This document shows positions 9,578-17,349 of a stretch of DNA of 32,674 bases, in pieces (position 1 is the stretch's first letter; each line of letters opens with the position of its first letter). The DNA comes from Firmicutes bacterium ADurb.Bin080 (GTDB lineage: Bacteria > Bacillota > Clostridia > Christensenellales > DTU072), in contig MWEH01000130.1 of the NCBI GenBank assembly GCA_002070965.1, positions 1 through 32,674 on the forward strand, in the 5' to 3' direction. The notes below the pieces were generated by a model. The model saw nothing but the letters and a program-made list of their open reading frames with translations. It was not told the DNA's origin and made no database searches. Position numbers and translations under genes: made by a program.

Positions 9578-10219
9578 ATGGCAAGATTAAATGTTAACCC
9601 AACAAGAATGGAGCTGAGGAGGTTAAAGACTCGGCTTAAGACAGCTGTAAGGGGCCACAAATTATTAAAAGATAAAGCAGACGAAACAATAAGGCAGTTT
9701 ATGCTTTATATTAAAGAGAATAAAAGTCTGAGGGAAGAGATGGAAAAGGAAGTTTCTTCGGTCATGAAGTCATTTCTTCTTGCAAGCGCAGTGACCTCAC
9801 CTGAGGCCATGGAAGAAGCTGTCTCCATGCCAGGCTTCTCGATAGATCTGGAGATAGCTACTAAGAACGTAATGAGCGTTCCTGTCCCAGTAATTTCAAT
9901 AATTCCGACCGAAAAAACAGAACTTTATCCCTATTCCTTTGCCAGTGTAAGCAGCGAGTTGGATATGAGTATTAACAATCTGAGTGATATTTTGGTTAAA
10001 CTCGTTAAACTTGCAGAGATAGAGAAAACGTGCAATATGTTAGCAGATGAAATCGAGAAAAACCGTAGAAGAGTGAACGCACTTGAATATGTTATGATCC
10101 CCCAACTACAAGAGACAATAAAGTACATCACTATGAAGCTAGACGAAAATGAGAGGGGAAATATTACTAGATTGATGAAAGTGAAACAAATGATTGAGTC
10201 CTCTGCAGAAATACACTAG
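9578..10219 (+). CDS. ntpD: V-type ATPase subunit D (central rotor shaft)
   Basis: 213 aa, two long helices (N- and C-terminal) that form the rotating shaft inside the A3B3 head. The start MARLNVNPTRMELRRLKTRL is a family signature, and the C-terminal helix contains RRRVNALEYVMIPQLQETIKYI, equally characteristic. It is the last operon gene; the ntpH and ntpJ genes that follow in E. hirae are absent here. Confidence 0.96.
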   Translation: MARLNVNPTRMELRRLKTRLKTAVRGHKLLKDKADETIRQFMLYIKENKSLREEMEKEVSSVMKSFLLASAVTSPEAMEEAVSMPGFSIDLEIATKNVMSVPVPVISIIPTEKTELYPYSFASVSSELDMSINNLSDILVKLVKLAEIEKTCNMLADEIEKNRRRVNALEYVMIPQLQETIKYITMKLDENERGNITRLMKVKQMIESSAEIH

Positions 10220-10250
10220 TGCTGTTTTTTTGTTTAGAATAATTTTTTGT

Positions 10251-10328
10251 TAGCTTTAAGTAAAATGAAAAGAATATTCACTTTTTTAAAACCATTTCAT
10301 TTTTTAATAATCTAACTATCAAAAGCTA
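10251..10328 (+). terminator. Nested AT-rich inverted repeats after ntpD (weak terminator candidate)
   Basis: Outer arms TAGCTTT (10251-10257) and AAAGCTA (10322-10328) enclose a perfect 9-bp inner pair, AAAATGAAA (10262-10270) with TTTCATTTT (10295-10303), followed by T residues. It is AT-rich with a long loop, so termination is only possible, not clear. Another T7 run lies right after the ntpD stop. Confidence 0.35.
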
Positions 10329-10351
10329 GGTTTGCTTAGTGTTTCGGGATA

Positions 10352-10380
10352 TTGCAAACTTAACTTAAGGCATATATAAT
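10352..10380 (+). promoter_or_regulatory. Sigma-A promoter of ppa
   Basis: TTGCAA (10352-10357), 17-nt spacer, TATAAT (10375-10380). The leader then contains a small GCGCT/AGCGC hairpin before AAGGAGA and the ATG. Confidence 0.75.
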
Positions 10381-10419
10381 ATATTTAATTACGCGCTTGA
10401 GCGCAATAAGGAGAAAGAT

Positions 10420-10965
10420 ATGACAATTTGGCATGACGTAAGCGCTGACAGGATTACCCCTGATGATTTTTTAGCAGTTATAGAGATTTCGAAAGGAAGC
10501 AAAAACAAATATGAGCTTGATAAGCAATCAGGACTTCTTATTTTAGACAGGGTTCTTTATACATCAACACATTATCCGGCTAATTATGGCTTTATTCCAA
10601 GGACATATGCAGATGATAATGATCCTTTGGATGTATTGGTTCTTTCAAGCGAAAGCATCAGACCTTTAGCCCTTTGCAGGTGCTACCCCATAGGAATGAT
10701 TACTATGCTTGACGATGGATACAACGATTGCAAAATAATTGCTATTCCATTTAAGGAACCTAGTTGGAGTGATTATACGGATGTATCTGAACTTCCCAAA
10801 CATATAATGGAGGAAATCTGCCATTTCTTTACTATTTACAAAACTCTTGAGGGGAAGGAAACGGCGGTTGTAAAGGTTGAGAATGCCGAGGTTGCAAGAC
10901 AGACTATCATAGATAACATGGCTGCATATAGAAAAAAGTTTCTCCCATCCTCTCCTGGAAGATAA
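10420..10965 (+). CDS. ppa: Family I inorganic pyrophosphatase
   Basis: Soluble Mg2+-dependent enzyme that hydrolyses pyrophosphate to two phosphates and pulls biosynthetic reactions forward. All usual active-site residues can be placed: Glu22, Lys30, Glu32, Arg44, Tyr56, the DDNDPLD box with Asp66, Asp68 and Asp71, then Asp98, Asp103 and Lys105 in LDDGYNDCK. These match E. coli Glu20 to Lys104 with an offset of one. 181 aa is a normal length. It has its own promoter and an AAGGAGA site, so it is probably a separate unit from the ATPase operon. Confidence 0.95.
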   Translation: MTIWHDVSADRITPDDFLAVIEISKGSKNKYELDKQSGLLILDRVLYTSTHYPANYGFIPRTYADDNDPLDVLVLSSESIRPLALCRCYPIGMITMLDDGYNDCKIIAIPFKEPSWSDYTDVSELPKHIMEEICHFFTIYKTLEGKETAVVKVENAEVARQTIIDNMAAYRKKFLPSSPGR

Positions 10966-10988
10966 AAATATATAAATATCACTTCTTG

Positions 10989-11018
10989 TTCAATCCAACT
11001 TCATACTGTTGTTATAAT
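10989..11018 (+). promoter_or_regulatory. Candidate promoter of the protease gene
   Basis: TTCAAT (10989-10994), 18-nt spacer, TATAAT (11013-11018), about 35 nt before the TTG start. Confidence 0.5.
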
Positions 11019-11052
11019 ATAAATAAAGAATAATACTATACGGAAGTGAAAA

Positions 11053-12243
11053 TTGTACGATAAAAAAAGAAAATATACATATGGAAATGCCCAAAAGCTT
11101 ACTTATGAGGCGAGATCTAGAATTCCAAGCAGGGTTATTCCAGTCAAACCTCGTATACCGATATATGCAATCGTTGTAATAATGGTTCTTGTAGTTGGTG
11201 GGATGGTGGGAGCTGGCTTTCTTGGAGCAAAGATTGCATTTGACAGGGCTCAGATCCAAAGTGAAACAACCGTCATTTTAACCGACCCTATCGAGTATGG
11301 TACTCCGATGGGTACTGTGGGACAGAGGATGTCCAAGGCGGAGGTATATAGCGCAGTATCTTCCTCAATTGTAAAAATTTCAACAGGCTCAGCGAAAACT
11401 GAAACCATTGGAGGAATACAAACTTGTAGCGGAGTAGGTAGTGGGGTGATTATCAGCTCCACAGGAGACATTCTTACAAACTATCACGTAGTCGAAGGGG
11501 CGACAAGTATTACGGTTACTCTTAACAATGGATCTGAGTACACCGTCCAAACGGTTAAAGGAGATGCGCTTACCGACATTGCTGTTTTGAATATCGGAGT
11601 GGATACACCGAGTATGATGGCAGTTGTAGCGGACACATCTGCAGTCCATATGGCCGATGAAGTAGTCTTACTTGGATATCCCCAGAACAGTGAAGATTCG
11701 ATAATATCCGAAGGAATTATTTCAGCGATTGATAAATCTGTTGTTGTGGATGGGATAGATATGAATCTCCTTCAAACGACTGCAAGCGTAAATCCAGGTA
11801 ATTCAGGCGGAGGATTATTCAATCTGTACGGTGTCCTAGTGGGTGTTGTGAATGCAAAAGGAACGGGAGAAAACATTGAAAATGTGGGATACGCAATCCC
11901 TGCAAATCTTTGCCTGGAGATTGCGACACAATTAATTGAACAAAGTTATGTTACGGGCAGAGTGGATACGAATATTGTTGAATTCAACGAGGTAGTTAAG
12001 GTTTCGCCGACTAGGCCGTGGGTAGGGTTATATGTTGCAAGAGATAATACTGGCAAGGGAAGCTTTATATCGTCCGATTATGTTAAATCTGTTTCTGGCC
12101 AGACTGTACTGACTAGAGAAGCTTGGAATAAAGTTTTGAACCAATACTTAGTAGGTGATACTCTTGATGTGGTGTATATAAGAGACAATATTGAATACAC
12201 CGGGAAATTAACACTTGTCCAAAAGAGATACTGCGATAGTTAA
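11053..12243 (+). CDS. Membrane-anchored HtrA/DegP-like serine protease
   Basis: 396 aa. A positively charged N-terminus is followed by one membrane helix (about 37-60), so the protease domain should face outside. The trypsin-like triad is complete: His145 in LTNYHVV, Asp175 in LTDIAVL, Ser251 in GNSGGG. The C-terminal region (about 300-392) is a divergent PDZ domain; SVSGQTVLTREAWNKVLNQ and VGDTLDVVYIRD match the second half of typical HtrA PDZ repeats, while the first half is poorly kept. TTG start with GGAAGTGA upstream. It stands right before a two-component pair, a common setting for envelope-stress proteases. Confidence 0.9.
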   Translation: MYDKKRKYTYGNAQKLTYEARSRIPSRVIPVKPRIPIYAIVVIMVLVVGGMVGAGFLGAKIAFDRAQIQSETTVILTDPIEYGTPMGTVGQRMSKAEVYSAVSSSIVKISTGSAKTETIGGIQTCSGVGSGVIISSTGDILTNYHVVEGATSITVTLNNGSEYTVQTVKGDALTDIAVLNIGVDTPSMMAVVADTSAVHMADEVVLLGYPQNSEDSIISEGIISAIDKSVVVDGIDMNLLQTTASVNPGNSGGGLFNLYGVLVGVVNAKGTGENIENVGYAIPANLCLEIATQLIEQSYVTGRVDTNIVEFNEVVKVSPTRPWVGLYVARDNTGKGSFISSDYVKSVSGQTVLTREAWNKVLNQYLVGDTLDVVYIRDNIEYTGKLTLVQKRYCDS

Positions 12244-12295
12244 TCTCTTTCAAAATAAATCGCCGGAAGTAGCCGGTACATTTTAGGAGGGAAAA

Positions 12296-12964
12296 ATGTA
12301 TAAGGTTTTAATAGTTGACGATGAATCAAAGATCAGGGAAATTGTTGCAAAATACTGCAATCTGGAAGGATTTACTTCAGCTGAGGCTGCAGACGGTTTT
12401 CAAGCTATTGAGAAAGTCAGAGAGGGAAGTTTCGACATTGTTATTATGGATGTAATGATGCCCGAATTAGATGGGTTTTCAGCCGTTAGAGAAATTCGGA
12501 AATTTTCTACTGTCCCAATCATTATGCTTTCTGCAAGAACAGAAACTTATGATAAGATTAACGCTTTCGAAATCGGCATTGATGATTATATGATCAAGCC
12601 ATTTTCCCCTAAAGAATTGATGCTAAGGATTAAAGCAGTAATGCAAAGATCGACATCCGGGGGAATTCAAAAAGAGGTTTTTGAATTAGGAAAATTAAAA
12701 ATAGATTTTTCCGCTCACATCGTGTATATCGCTGGAGAAAGAATTGATTTATCTCCAAAAGAGTATGACTTACTTTCTTTCTTAGTAAGAAATAAAGGTA
12801 TTGCACTAACTCGTGAGAAACTTCTCAGCGAGGTTTGGGGATATGATTTTTACGGAGATGACCGTACTCTCGACACTCATATTAAGTTATTGCGAAAAAG
12901 TCTGGGTGAATGCTACGAAATGATTGTAACAGTCAGGGGAGTAGGATATCGCTTTGAAGGATAA
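12296..12964 (+). CDS. OmpR/PhoB-type response regulator
   Basis: 222 aa. The N-terminal receiver domain (1-115) has acidic pocket Asp8/Asp9, phospho-acceptor Asp52 in IMDVMMPELDG, Ser79 and Lys101 in MIKPFSP. The C-terminal winged helix (about 128-220) shows the recognition region DDRTLDTHIKLLRKSL and the family end VRGVGYRFEG. A strong TAGGAGG site lies before the ATG. It overlaps the kinase gene by 11 nt, so the two are translationally coupled. No promoter is evident in the 52 nt after the protease, so co-transcription with it is likely. Confidence 0.96.
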   Translation: MYKVLIVDDESKIREIVAKYCNLEGFTSAEAADGFQAIEKVREGSFDIVIMDVMMPELDGFSAVREIRKFSTVPIIMLSARTETYDKINAFEIGIDDYMIKPFSPKELMLRIKAVMQRSTSGGIQKEVFELGKLKIDFSAHIVYIAGERIDLSPKEYDLLSFLVRNKGIALTREKLLSEVWGYDFYGDDRTLDTHIKLLRKSLGECYEMIVTVRGVGYRFEG

Positions 12965-14480
12965 GGAAAACACCATTAAAAAAAGACAGCTTTCCGTATC
13001 CGGAAAGATTTTTTGGGTGATACTGCTTTTTACCGTGGTACTCCTTGCTTTTAATTGGGCAATAGAGTTTTTGTTTTTGGATACTTTTTATGAAGCCACG
13101 GAAAAAATAACAATTCGGAAAAATGTCGATTTAATTGCGAATAATATTGATTCTCAAACAGATGTCCCAGCCCTTGTTAACAGGATTGCGCATACAGAGG
13201 ATATATGTATAATTGTGGCGGAAACTACGAGTTTTAATAAAATTGTGGATGAACATCTTTGGACTGGATGTGAGGTGCACACTCGAGCTATTAACGAATA
13301 CTATGATCTGGCGCGCTTAGAAGCAGGAATGGATTACTCAGAAGAGACCGAAGGGAGATTTCCGGATTCCAACTATTCTCCGTCTGATTATTCAGGAAAT
13401 GTTCCTACTCAAGATGCCACTCCCAGAAGTTCTTATACTTATGCAAAAATTGTTAAGGATTCGAGTAACGTTCAATACATTATTATCGCAGAAGGGGCAA
13501 TTACTCCCGTTCCTACCGCTAGAAGAACACTTGCTTATCAACTAGCAACAGCTTCGTTTGCTTTCTTGATTATATCCTTTTTCGCAACAGCCATGCTTTC
13601 AAAAACTATTGCATCCCCCATTATAGCTCTTAATGAAGCGGCTAAGGACATTCCAAAGGGTGACGTTGATTTTGATTTAGTAAAAAGTGGGTATTTGGAA
13701 ATTGAGGAGCTGAAAGAAACGTTGAATTATGCCTCTCTTGAGCTTAATAAATTGGAAGGGTACAGAAGAGAGTTGGTTGCTAATGTATCCCATGATTTAA
13801 GAACGCCTCTTGCCCTCATTAAAGGTTATAGCGAAATGATGAAAGATATACCTTCCGAGGCTAATCCCGAGAACCTTCAAGTAGTAATTGATGAGGCTTC
13901 AAGATTGGCTGGGCTAGTGAATGATATGTTGGACCTTTCTGGACTACAAGATGGAGGGACAAAACTTAGGCTTAAGGCATTCGATTTGGTAAAAGTACTG
14001 GATGAGATGCTCATTAGACATGGAAAACTGTTAATGGCACAAGGGTTTACTCTTGAATGGATACATGAAGACAAAGCGTTTGTTTATGCTGATGAAATGA
14101 AGATAGTTCAGGTTATTTATAACCTTATAAATAATGCGGTTAATTATTCGGGAGAGGATAGAAAAGTTGTTGTAAAACAGATTACTAATGGCATCAATAT
14201 TCGTATTGAGGTGACTGATAATGGGGAAGGGGTCGATGTTGATATACTACCACACATATGGGATAGATATTACAAATCGGACAAATCACACAAGAGAGCG
14301 GTTGTAGGAACTGGGCTCGGACTTTCGATTGTTAAGTCTGTGATGAATATGCATCCTGGTGGAGTCTACGGTGTAATCACATCGAAGGGGCAAGGAAGTA
14401 CATTCTATATCGAGCTTCCAAAACTAGACCCAGAAACAATGGATTTTGAAAATGATTTTCCGGAAAGTATTGAAGGTTGA
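12954..14480 (+). CDS. Sensor histidine kinase
   Basis: 508 aa. TM1 at about 18-42, an extracellular sensor region of about 150 residues with an acidic Ser/Tyr/Pro-rich stretch (about 128-160), TM2 at about 194-216, then HAMP. The HisKA box has His280 in VANVSHDLRTPLALIKGYS. The ATP-binding domain has N-box NLINNAVNYS (390-399), DNGEG (422-426) and GTGLGLSIVKS (452 onward). TTG start lies inside the end of the regulator gene. Its signal is unknown; being next to an extracytoplasmic protease suggests cell-envelope stress. The 3' end is part of a tandem repeat. Confidence 0.95.
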   Translation: MKDKENTIKKRQLSVSGKIFWVILLFTVVLLAFNWAIEFLFLDTFYEATEKITIRKNVDLIANNIDSQTDVPALVNRIAHTEDICIIVAETTSFNKIVDEHLWTGCEVHTRAINEYYDLARLEAGMDYSEETEGRFPDSNYSPSDYSGNVPTQDATPRSSYTYAKIVKDSSNVQYIIIAEGAITPVPTARRTLAYQLATASFAFLIISFFATAMLSKTIASPIIALNEAAKDIPKGDVDFDLVKSGYLEIEELKETLNYASLELNKLEGYRRELVANVSHDLRTPLALIKGYSEMMKDIPSEANPENLQVVIDEASRLAGLVNDMLDLSGLQDGGTKLRLKAFDLVKVLDEMLIRHGKLLMAQGFTLEWIHEDKAFVYADEMKIVQVIYNLINNAVNYSGEDRKVVVKQITNGINIRIEVTDNGEGVDVDILPHIWDRYYKSDKSHKRAVVGTGLGLSIVKSVMNMHPGGVYGVITSKGQGSTFYIELPKLDPETMDFENDFPESIEG

Positions 14481-14602
14481 TTTTAGTAAAGATTTAATTT
14501 CAGGATATTTTTTAGTTGGTTGAAATTTTTTAGAAGGTTGCTTTTAGTGTAGAATTTATTTCAGTTTCAAAATATTTCTATATTGTTGGTTGAAATTTTA
14601 GG
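14472..14602. repeat. Two tandem copies of a ~61-70-bp unit over the kinase 3' end
   Basis: Copy 1 begins at 14472 with GAAGGTTGATTTTAG, which includes the last codons and stop of the kinase. Copy 2 begins at 14533 with GAAGGTTGCTTTTAG. Both continue through an ATTTCAG block and end with TTGGTTGAAATTTT. Copy 2 has small insertions. Confidence 0.8.
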
Positions 14603-14640
14603 CTGATTCTTGATTGTATTGAAAAAGGGATAAAAAAAAG

Positions 14641-14670
14641 GAAGAGCCCACTTGCGTGCTCTTCTATTTA
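14641..14670. terminator. Bidirectional terminator between convergent operons
   Basis: GAAGAGC (14641-14647) pairs with GCTCTTC (14658-14664), with A-run on the left (14632-14639) and TATTTATTT on the right, so it can act on both strands. Confidence 0.7.
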
Positions 14671-14714
14671 TTTGTGGAGGAGGGATTGAGAAATTTTATT
14701 AAAATGTGGTTTTT

Positions 14715-14840
14715 GGTTAACTTACTTAGTAAGCTTTCATTTTAACCAGCAAGTGGTGCCTCGTGATACTTTTATGTATGGGGGACAAAATTGTATCACT
14801 TAGGTTGATTATATAATAGCAAGTCAATATGAAATTGCTA
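14715..14840. other. Cluster of inverted repeats in a gene-free convergent region
   Basis: In the 468-bp stretch 14481-14948 without a gene, besides the tandem repeats and terminator, I see three nested or successive dyads: GGTTAA/TTAACC (14715-14720 with 14742-14747) enclosing CTTAC/GTAAG (14721-14733); GTGATAC/GTATCAC (14763-14769 with 14793-14799); TAGCAA/TTGCTA (14817-14822 with 14835-14840). They do not match a known riboswitch I can recognise. A small RNA or mobile-element debris are both possible. Confidence 0.4.
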
Positions 14841-14886
14841 GGGCTGTTAATTGAAAATTTAGTGAAACTTCAATTTTGCAGAAAGG

Positions 14887-14994
14887 AAGGATATATTTTA
14901 GTAATAGATCTAATTTTTAGATTAAGTTGGGTTGAAAAAAAAGGATATTTAAGTAAGTGATTTAATTTTTTGATAAAGTTCGGTTGCTGAATGA
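14887..14994. repeat. Two tandem copies of a ~54-bp unit over the 3' end of the HAD phosphatase gene
   Basis: Copy A begins at 14887 and copy B at 14941, both with AAGGATAT, followed by matching blocks AGTAA, GAT-TAATTTTT, and AGTT-GGTTG. Copy B contains the end of the minus-strand phosphatase gene (stop at 14949-14951). Copy A is a decayed duplicate beyond the stop. Confidence 0.65.
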
Positions 14995-15599
14995 ACGTAA
15001 TTTTCGGGGTTCAAGGAGAGTAATTCATTTTCAGGGGAAAAACCATATAAGCAGGTGATACCCGTTATACCTGCGCCTATATAGGTTTTATAATCAATCT
15101 CACTATCTCCGATAAAGATGCATTCTTCTTTGGTTGAAGATAGTTCTTTTAAAGCAAGTAGTACCATATCGGGAGCCGGCTTTCTGGGAATAATCTTATT
15201 TTCGCCAATAACGTAGTCAAATTGACCTGGAAAGAAATGTTCAACTATTATGAGTGCAGCAGAGTGTCTTTTATTTGTTACTACGCCTAATTTGTATCCA
15301 TCTTCCTTGAGCTTTGTAATTAGTTCCACCACTCCTTCATATGGCTGTGTCTTACATGTAAGGTGTGATAAATAATACTCAATAAAATAGCTCCCAGCAA
15401 TTTTTCTGTCGGTCTGGTTGTTTTCTCCTAAGGCACATCCGACTAAACTTACTACCCCATCCCCGATGAATCTCCGCATTTTGTAATCAGGAACGCTTGG
15501 GTTTCCAGTCATTTTCATTGCATAGTTTGTCGCATCTGCAAGGTCGTCAAAAGTATTAACAAGTGTTCCGTCCAAATCAAATAGAATAGTGTTTTTCAT
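14949..15599 (-). CDS. HAD-superfamily phosphatase (Gph/PpaX-like)
   Basis: 216 aa. Motif I is FDLDGTLVNT, with nucleophile Asp8 and Asp10. A helical cap follows (about 15-80). Motif II is a Thr in VVTNKR, motif III a Lys in RKPAPDMV, and motif IV FIGDSEIDYKTYIGAG. This set and the GTLVNTFDDL start fit phosphoglycolate phosphatase or the related pyrophosphatase PpaX; the sequence does not decide between them. Start ATG has AAGGAG at good spacing. It begins 19 nt after tcdA, so the two form an operon. Confidence 0.9.
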   Translation of the reverse strand: MKNTILFDLDGTLVNTFDDLADATNYAMKMTGNPSVPDYKMRRFIGDGVVSLVGCALGENNQTDRKIAGSYFIEYYLSHLTCKTQPYEGVVELITKLKEDGYKLGVVTNKRHSAALIIVEHFFPGQFDYVIGENKIIPRKPAPDMVLLALKELSSTKEECIFIGDSEIDYKTYIGAGITGITCLYGFSPENELLSLNPENYVHSATELYQKIKSLT

Positions 15600-15618
15600 A
15601 ATACTCCTTGATAAAAAC

Positions 15619-16326
15619 CTACGATCTAATTTTTGATAAATCTTTTACCACCTCAGCTGCCAGTAAAAGTCCGGCAACAGAAGGGACAAATGACACGCTT
15701 CCGGGAATAACCTTCCCACTTTTTTCATCTTTTATGAAGTCTACTTTAATAGGCTCTTCTTTACTATACACAACCTTTAGATTGTTTATGCCAAGGTTCT
15801 TAAGCTCTTTTCGCATAACTCTGGATAAAGGACATACAGATGTTTTTGTGATGTTTGCAACTTCCAACATCTCAGGGTTTAATTTATTTCCGGTTCCCAT
15901 ACAGGATATTATTGGTACCATTACTGCTTTAGCTTTGGAAATCAGCTCTAACTTTGAAGTAACTGTATCAATCGCATCTACAATATAATCGTAGTTTGAT
16001 AGACGATATTCAGAAGAATTTTCAGGCCCATAAAAAACTTTATGTTCTGAAACTATACACTCAGGATTTATCTTATGTATTCTCTCCCTTGCAACTGTAA
16101 CCTTATTCTTGCCTATATTATCGGAAAGGGCTATTAGTTGTCGGTTAATATTTGAAGGAGAAATAACATCAGGATCGAATAAATCAATATGTCCTATTCC
16201 GGTTCGTGCAAGAGCTTCTACTGCAAAGCTTCCTACACCACCTATTCCGAAAACTGCAACTCTGCAATCCTTAAGTTTAGCAATTCCCTCTTTTCCTAAT
16301 AACATTTCGCTTCTAGATAAGTCCAT
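15619..16326 (-). CDS. tcdA: TcdA: tRNA threonylcarbamoyladenosine dehydratase
   Basis: E1/ThiF-like enzyme of 235 aa that uses ATP to cyclise t6A37 of tRNAs to ct6A. The nucleotide loop is GIGGVGS (27-33), followed by Asp51 in FDPDVISPSNINRQ, the usual E1-family acceptor region. The family-specific end CPLSRVMRKELKNLG and PGSVSFVPSVAGLLLAAEVV are both present. ThiF and MoeB/HesA proteins are longer or have zinc CxxC pairs, which are absent here. GAGGTGA precedes the ATG. It leads an operon with the HAD phosphatase. Confidence 0.93.
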   Translation of the reverse strand: MDLSRSEMLLGKEGIAKLKDCRVAVFGIGGVGSFAVEALARTGIGHIDLFDPDVISPSNINRQLIALSDNIGKNKVTVARERIHKINPECIVSEHKVFYGPENSSEYRLSNYDYIVDAIDTVTSKLELISKAKAVMVPIISCMGTGNKLNPEMLEVANITKTSVCPLSRVMRKELKNLGINNLKVVYSKEEPIKVDFIKDEKSGKVIPGSVSFVPSVAGLLLAAEVVKDLSKIRS

Positions 16327-16348
16327 TTATCACCTCATTCTAGTATTA

Positions 16349-16378
16349 ATTATACAGGGAAACATTCTATTTCGCCAA
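16349..16378 (-). promoter_or_regulatory. Candidate promoter of the tcdA operon
   Basis: On the minus strand TTGGCG, 18-nt spacer, TATAAT (bases 16354-16349), about 23 nt before the ATG. Confidence 0.5.
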
Positions 16379-16437
16379 AACAATATCTAACATTTTGTAA
16401 ATTGGGTTGATTTGTCCAACGGTAATAATGATTGATG

Positions 16438-16455
16438 AAAAATATTCGAAAATAT
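16438..16455 (-). terminator. Short UUCG-loop hairpin after the YhhN gene
   Basis: On the minus strand ATATT-TTCG-AATAT followed by TTTT. The stem is only 5 AT-pairs, so it is a weak terminator candidate. Confidence 0.3.
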
Positions 16456-16494
16456 AGCTTAATAGGGCTTAAGAATAAAAACAAAAATATTTCT

Positions 16495-17187
16495 TCATGC
16501 TGATAACATTACGGTAAGAGCAAATAAGTTCTGAGCCACATAATAGGTTATAAGTACAATATATATAAGTGGTTTATGAGTTCCGTTATATGCAAACTCC
16601 TTCAAAACCAGGCATGAATCGGAAATAGTGAAAAGAATGGCCGCTATCAGAATCATCAATGATCCAACAGTACCATTTTGTATGTAGAGATTGATACCTG
16701 TAATAAGCATTAAAGAAAGCATAAGCGAATATATGTAAACAGGTGTTGTGAATTTTCCAAAATCAATTTTTGCAATTTTTGACATAATAAATAGAAATAC
16801 TGGAATCGCTCCCACAATAAATAGTAAAAAGTATTCAAATGAATCGACAAGAGAAAGAAAAATTGCAGAAAATAGAATATGACCAACACCAAAGCATATA
16901 GCACCAATCACCATGAAGTAATTTCGATATTTTCCAATAACAAGACCATCTACACTAAGAAAAATGTCTCCTAGCATACCTGCAGTCAAAGCAGTCAAAA
17001 CCATAACCGTATAGGTAGTGTCCTTTCTAGCTTGGAACATGGAAAAAATCGCAGTTGCTAAAAACAGTACTGAAGCAAGAGTTTTTAATGAAGTTCTCGC
17101 CATTGGCCGATTCTTCACATTAAAATACCCCGAAAAAACGGCAGATATAAGTGATAATGAAGCAATAATATAAGGCAAAGAACCCAA
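16495..17187 (-). CDS. YhhN-family membrane protein (lysoplasmalogenase-like)
   Basis: 230 aa with about eight membrane helices. Family features seen: Arg-Thr-Ser-Leu-Lys near 32-36, AGMLGDIFLS with the conserved Asp (about residue 72), FGVGHILFSAIF with the conserved His, and LFTISDSCLVLKEF with a second conserved Asp. These polar residues mark the YhhN/TMEM86 family, whose studied members cleave the vinyl-ether bond of lysoplasmalogens. That would suit an anaerobe containing plasmalogens, but substrate here is inference. TTG start preceded by AAGGAGAG. Monocistronic. Confidence 0.85.
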   Translation of the reverse strand: MGSLPYIIASLSLISAVFSGYFNVKNRPMARTSLKTLASVLFLATAIFSMFQARKDTTYTVMVLTALTAGMLGDIFLSVDGLVIGKYRNYFMVIGAICFGVGHILFSAIFLSLVDSFEYFLLFIVGAIPVFLFIMSKIAKIDFGKFTTPVYIYSLMLSLMLITGINLYIQNGTVGSLMILIAAILFTISDSCLVLKEFAYNGTHKPLIYIVLITYYVAQNLFALTVMLSA

Positions 17188-17267
17188 TTCTCTCTCCTTC
17201 GTGTAAAAGATAACTAAATACTTTTTGAAAACCCCAAGATATATTTCAATAAGAATTCTTAGTTTTG

Positions 17268-17286
17268 TTAGTTAGCAACTAACTAA
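17268..17286. promoter_or_regulatory. Perfect 8-bp dyad upstream of the YhhN gene
   Basis: TTAGTTAG-CAA-CTAACTAA, 81 bp before the YhhN start and with no T-run on either side, so more like an operator than a terminator. The half-site resembles MarR-type operators, but this is only a visual likeness. A related ACTAACTAA occurs in the promoter at 21464-21492. Confidence 0.45.
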
Positions 17287-17349
17287 AAGTAATATTTATG
17301 TTTAGATGTGTCTTCTTCAATGTTTATTATGCATTGGTTCAAACATATT

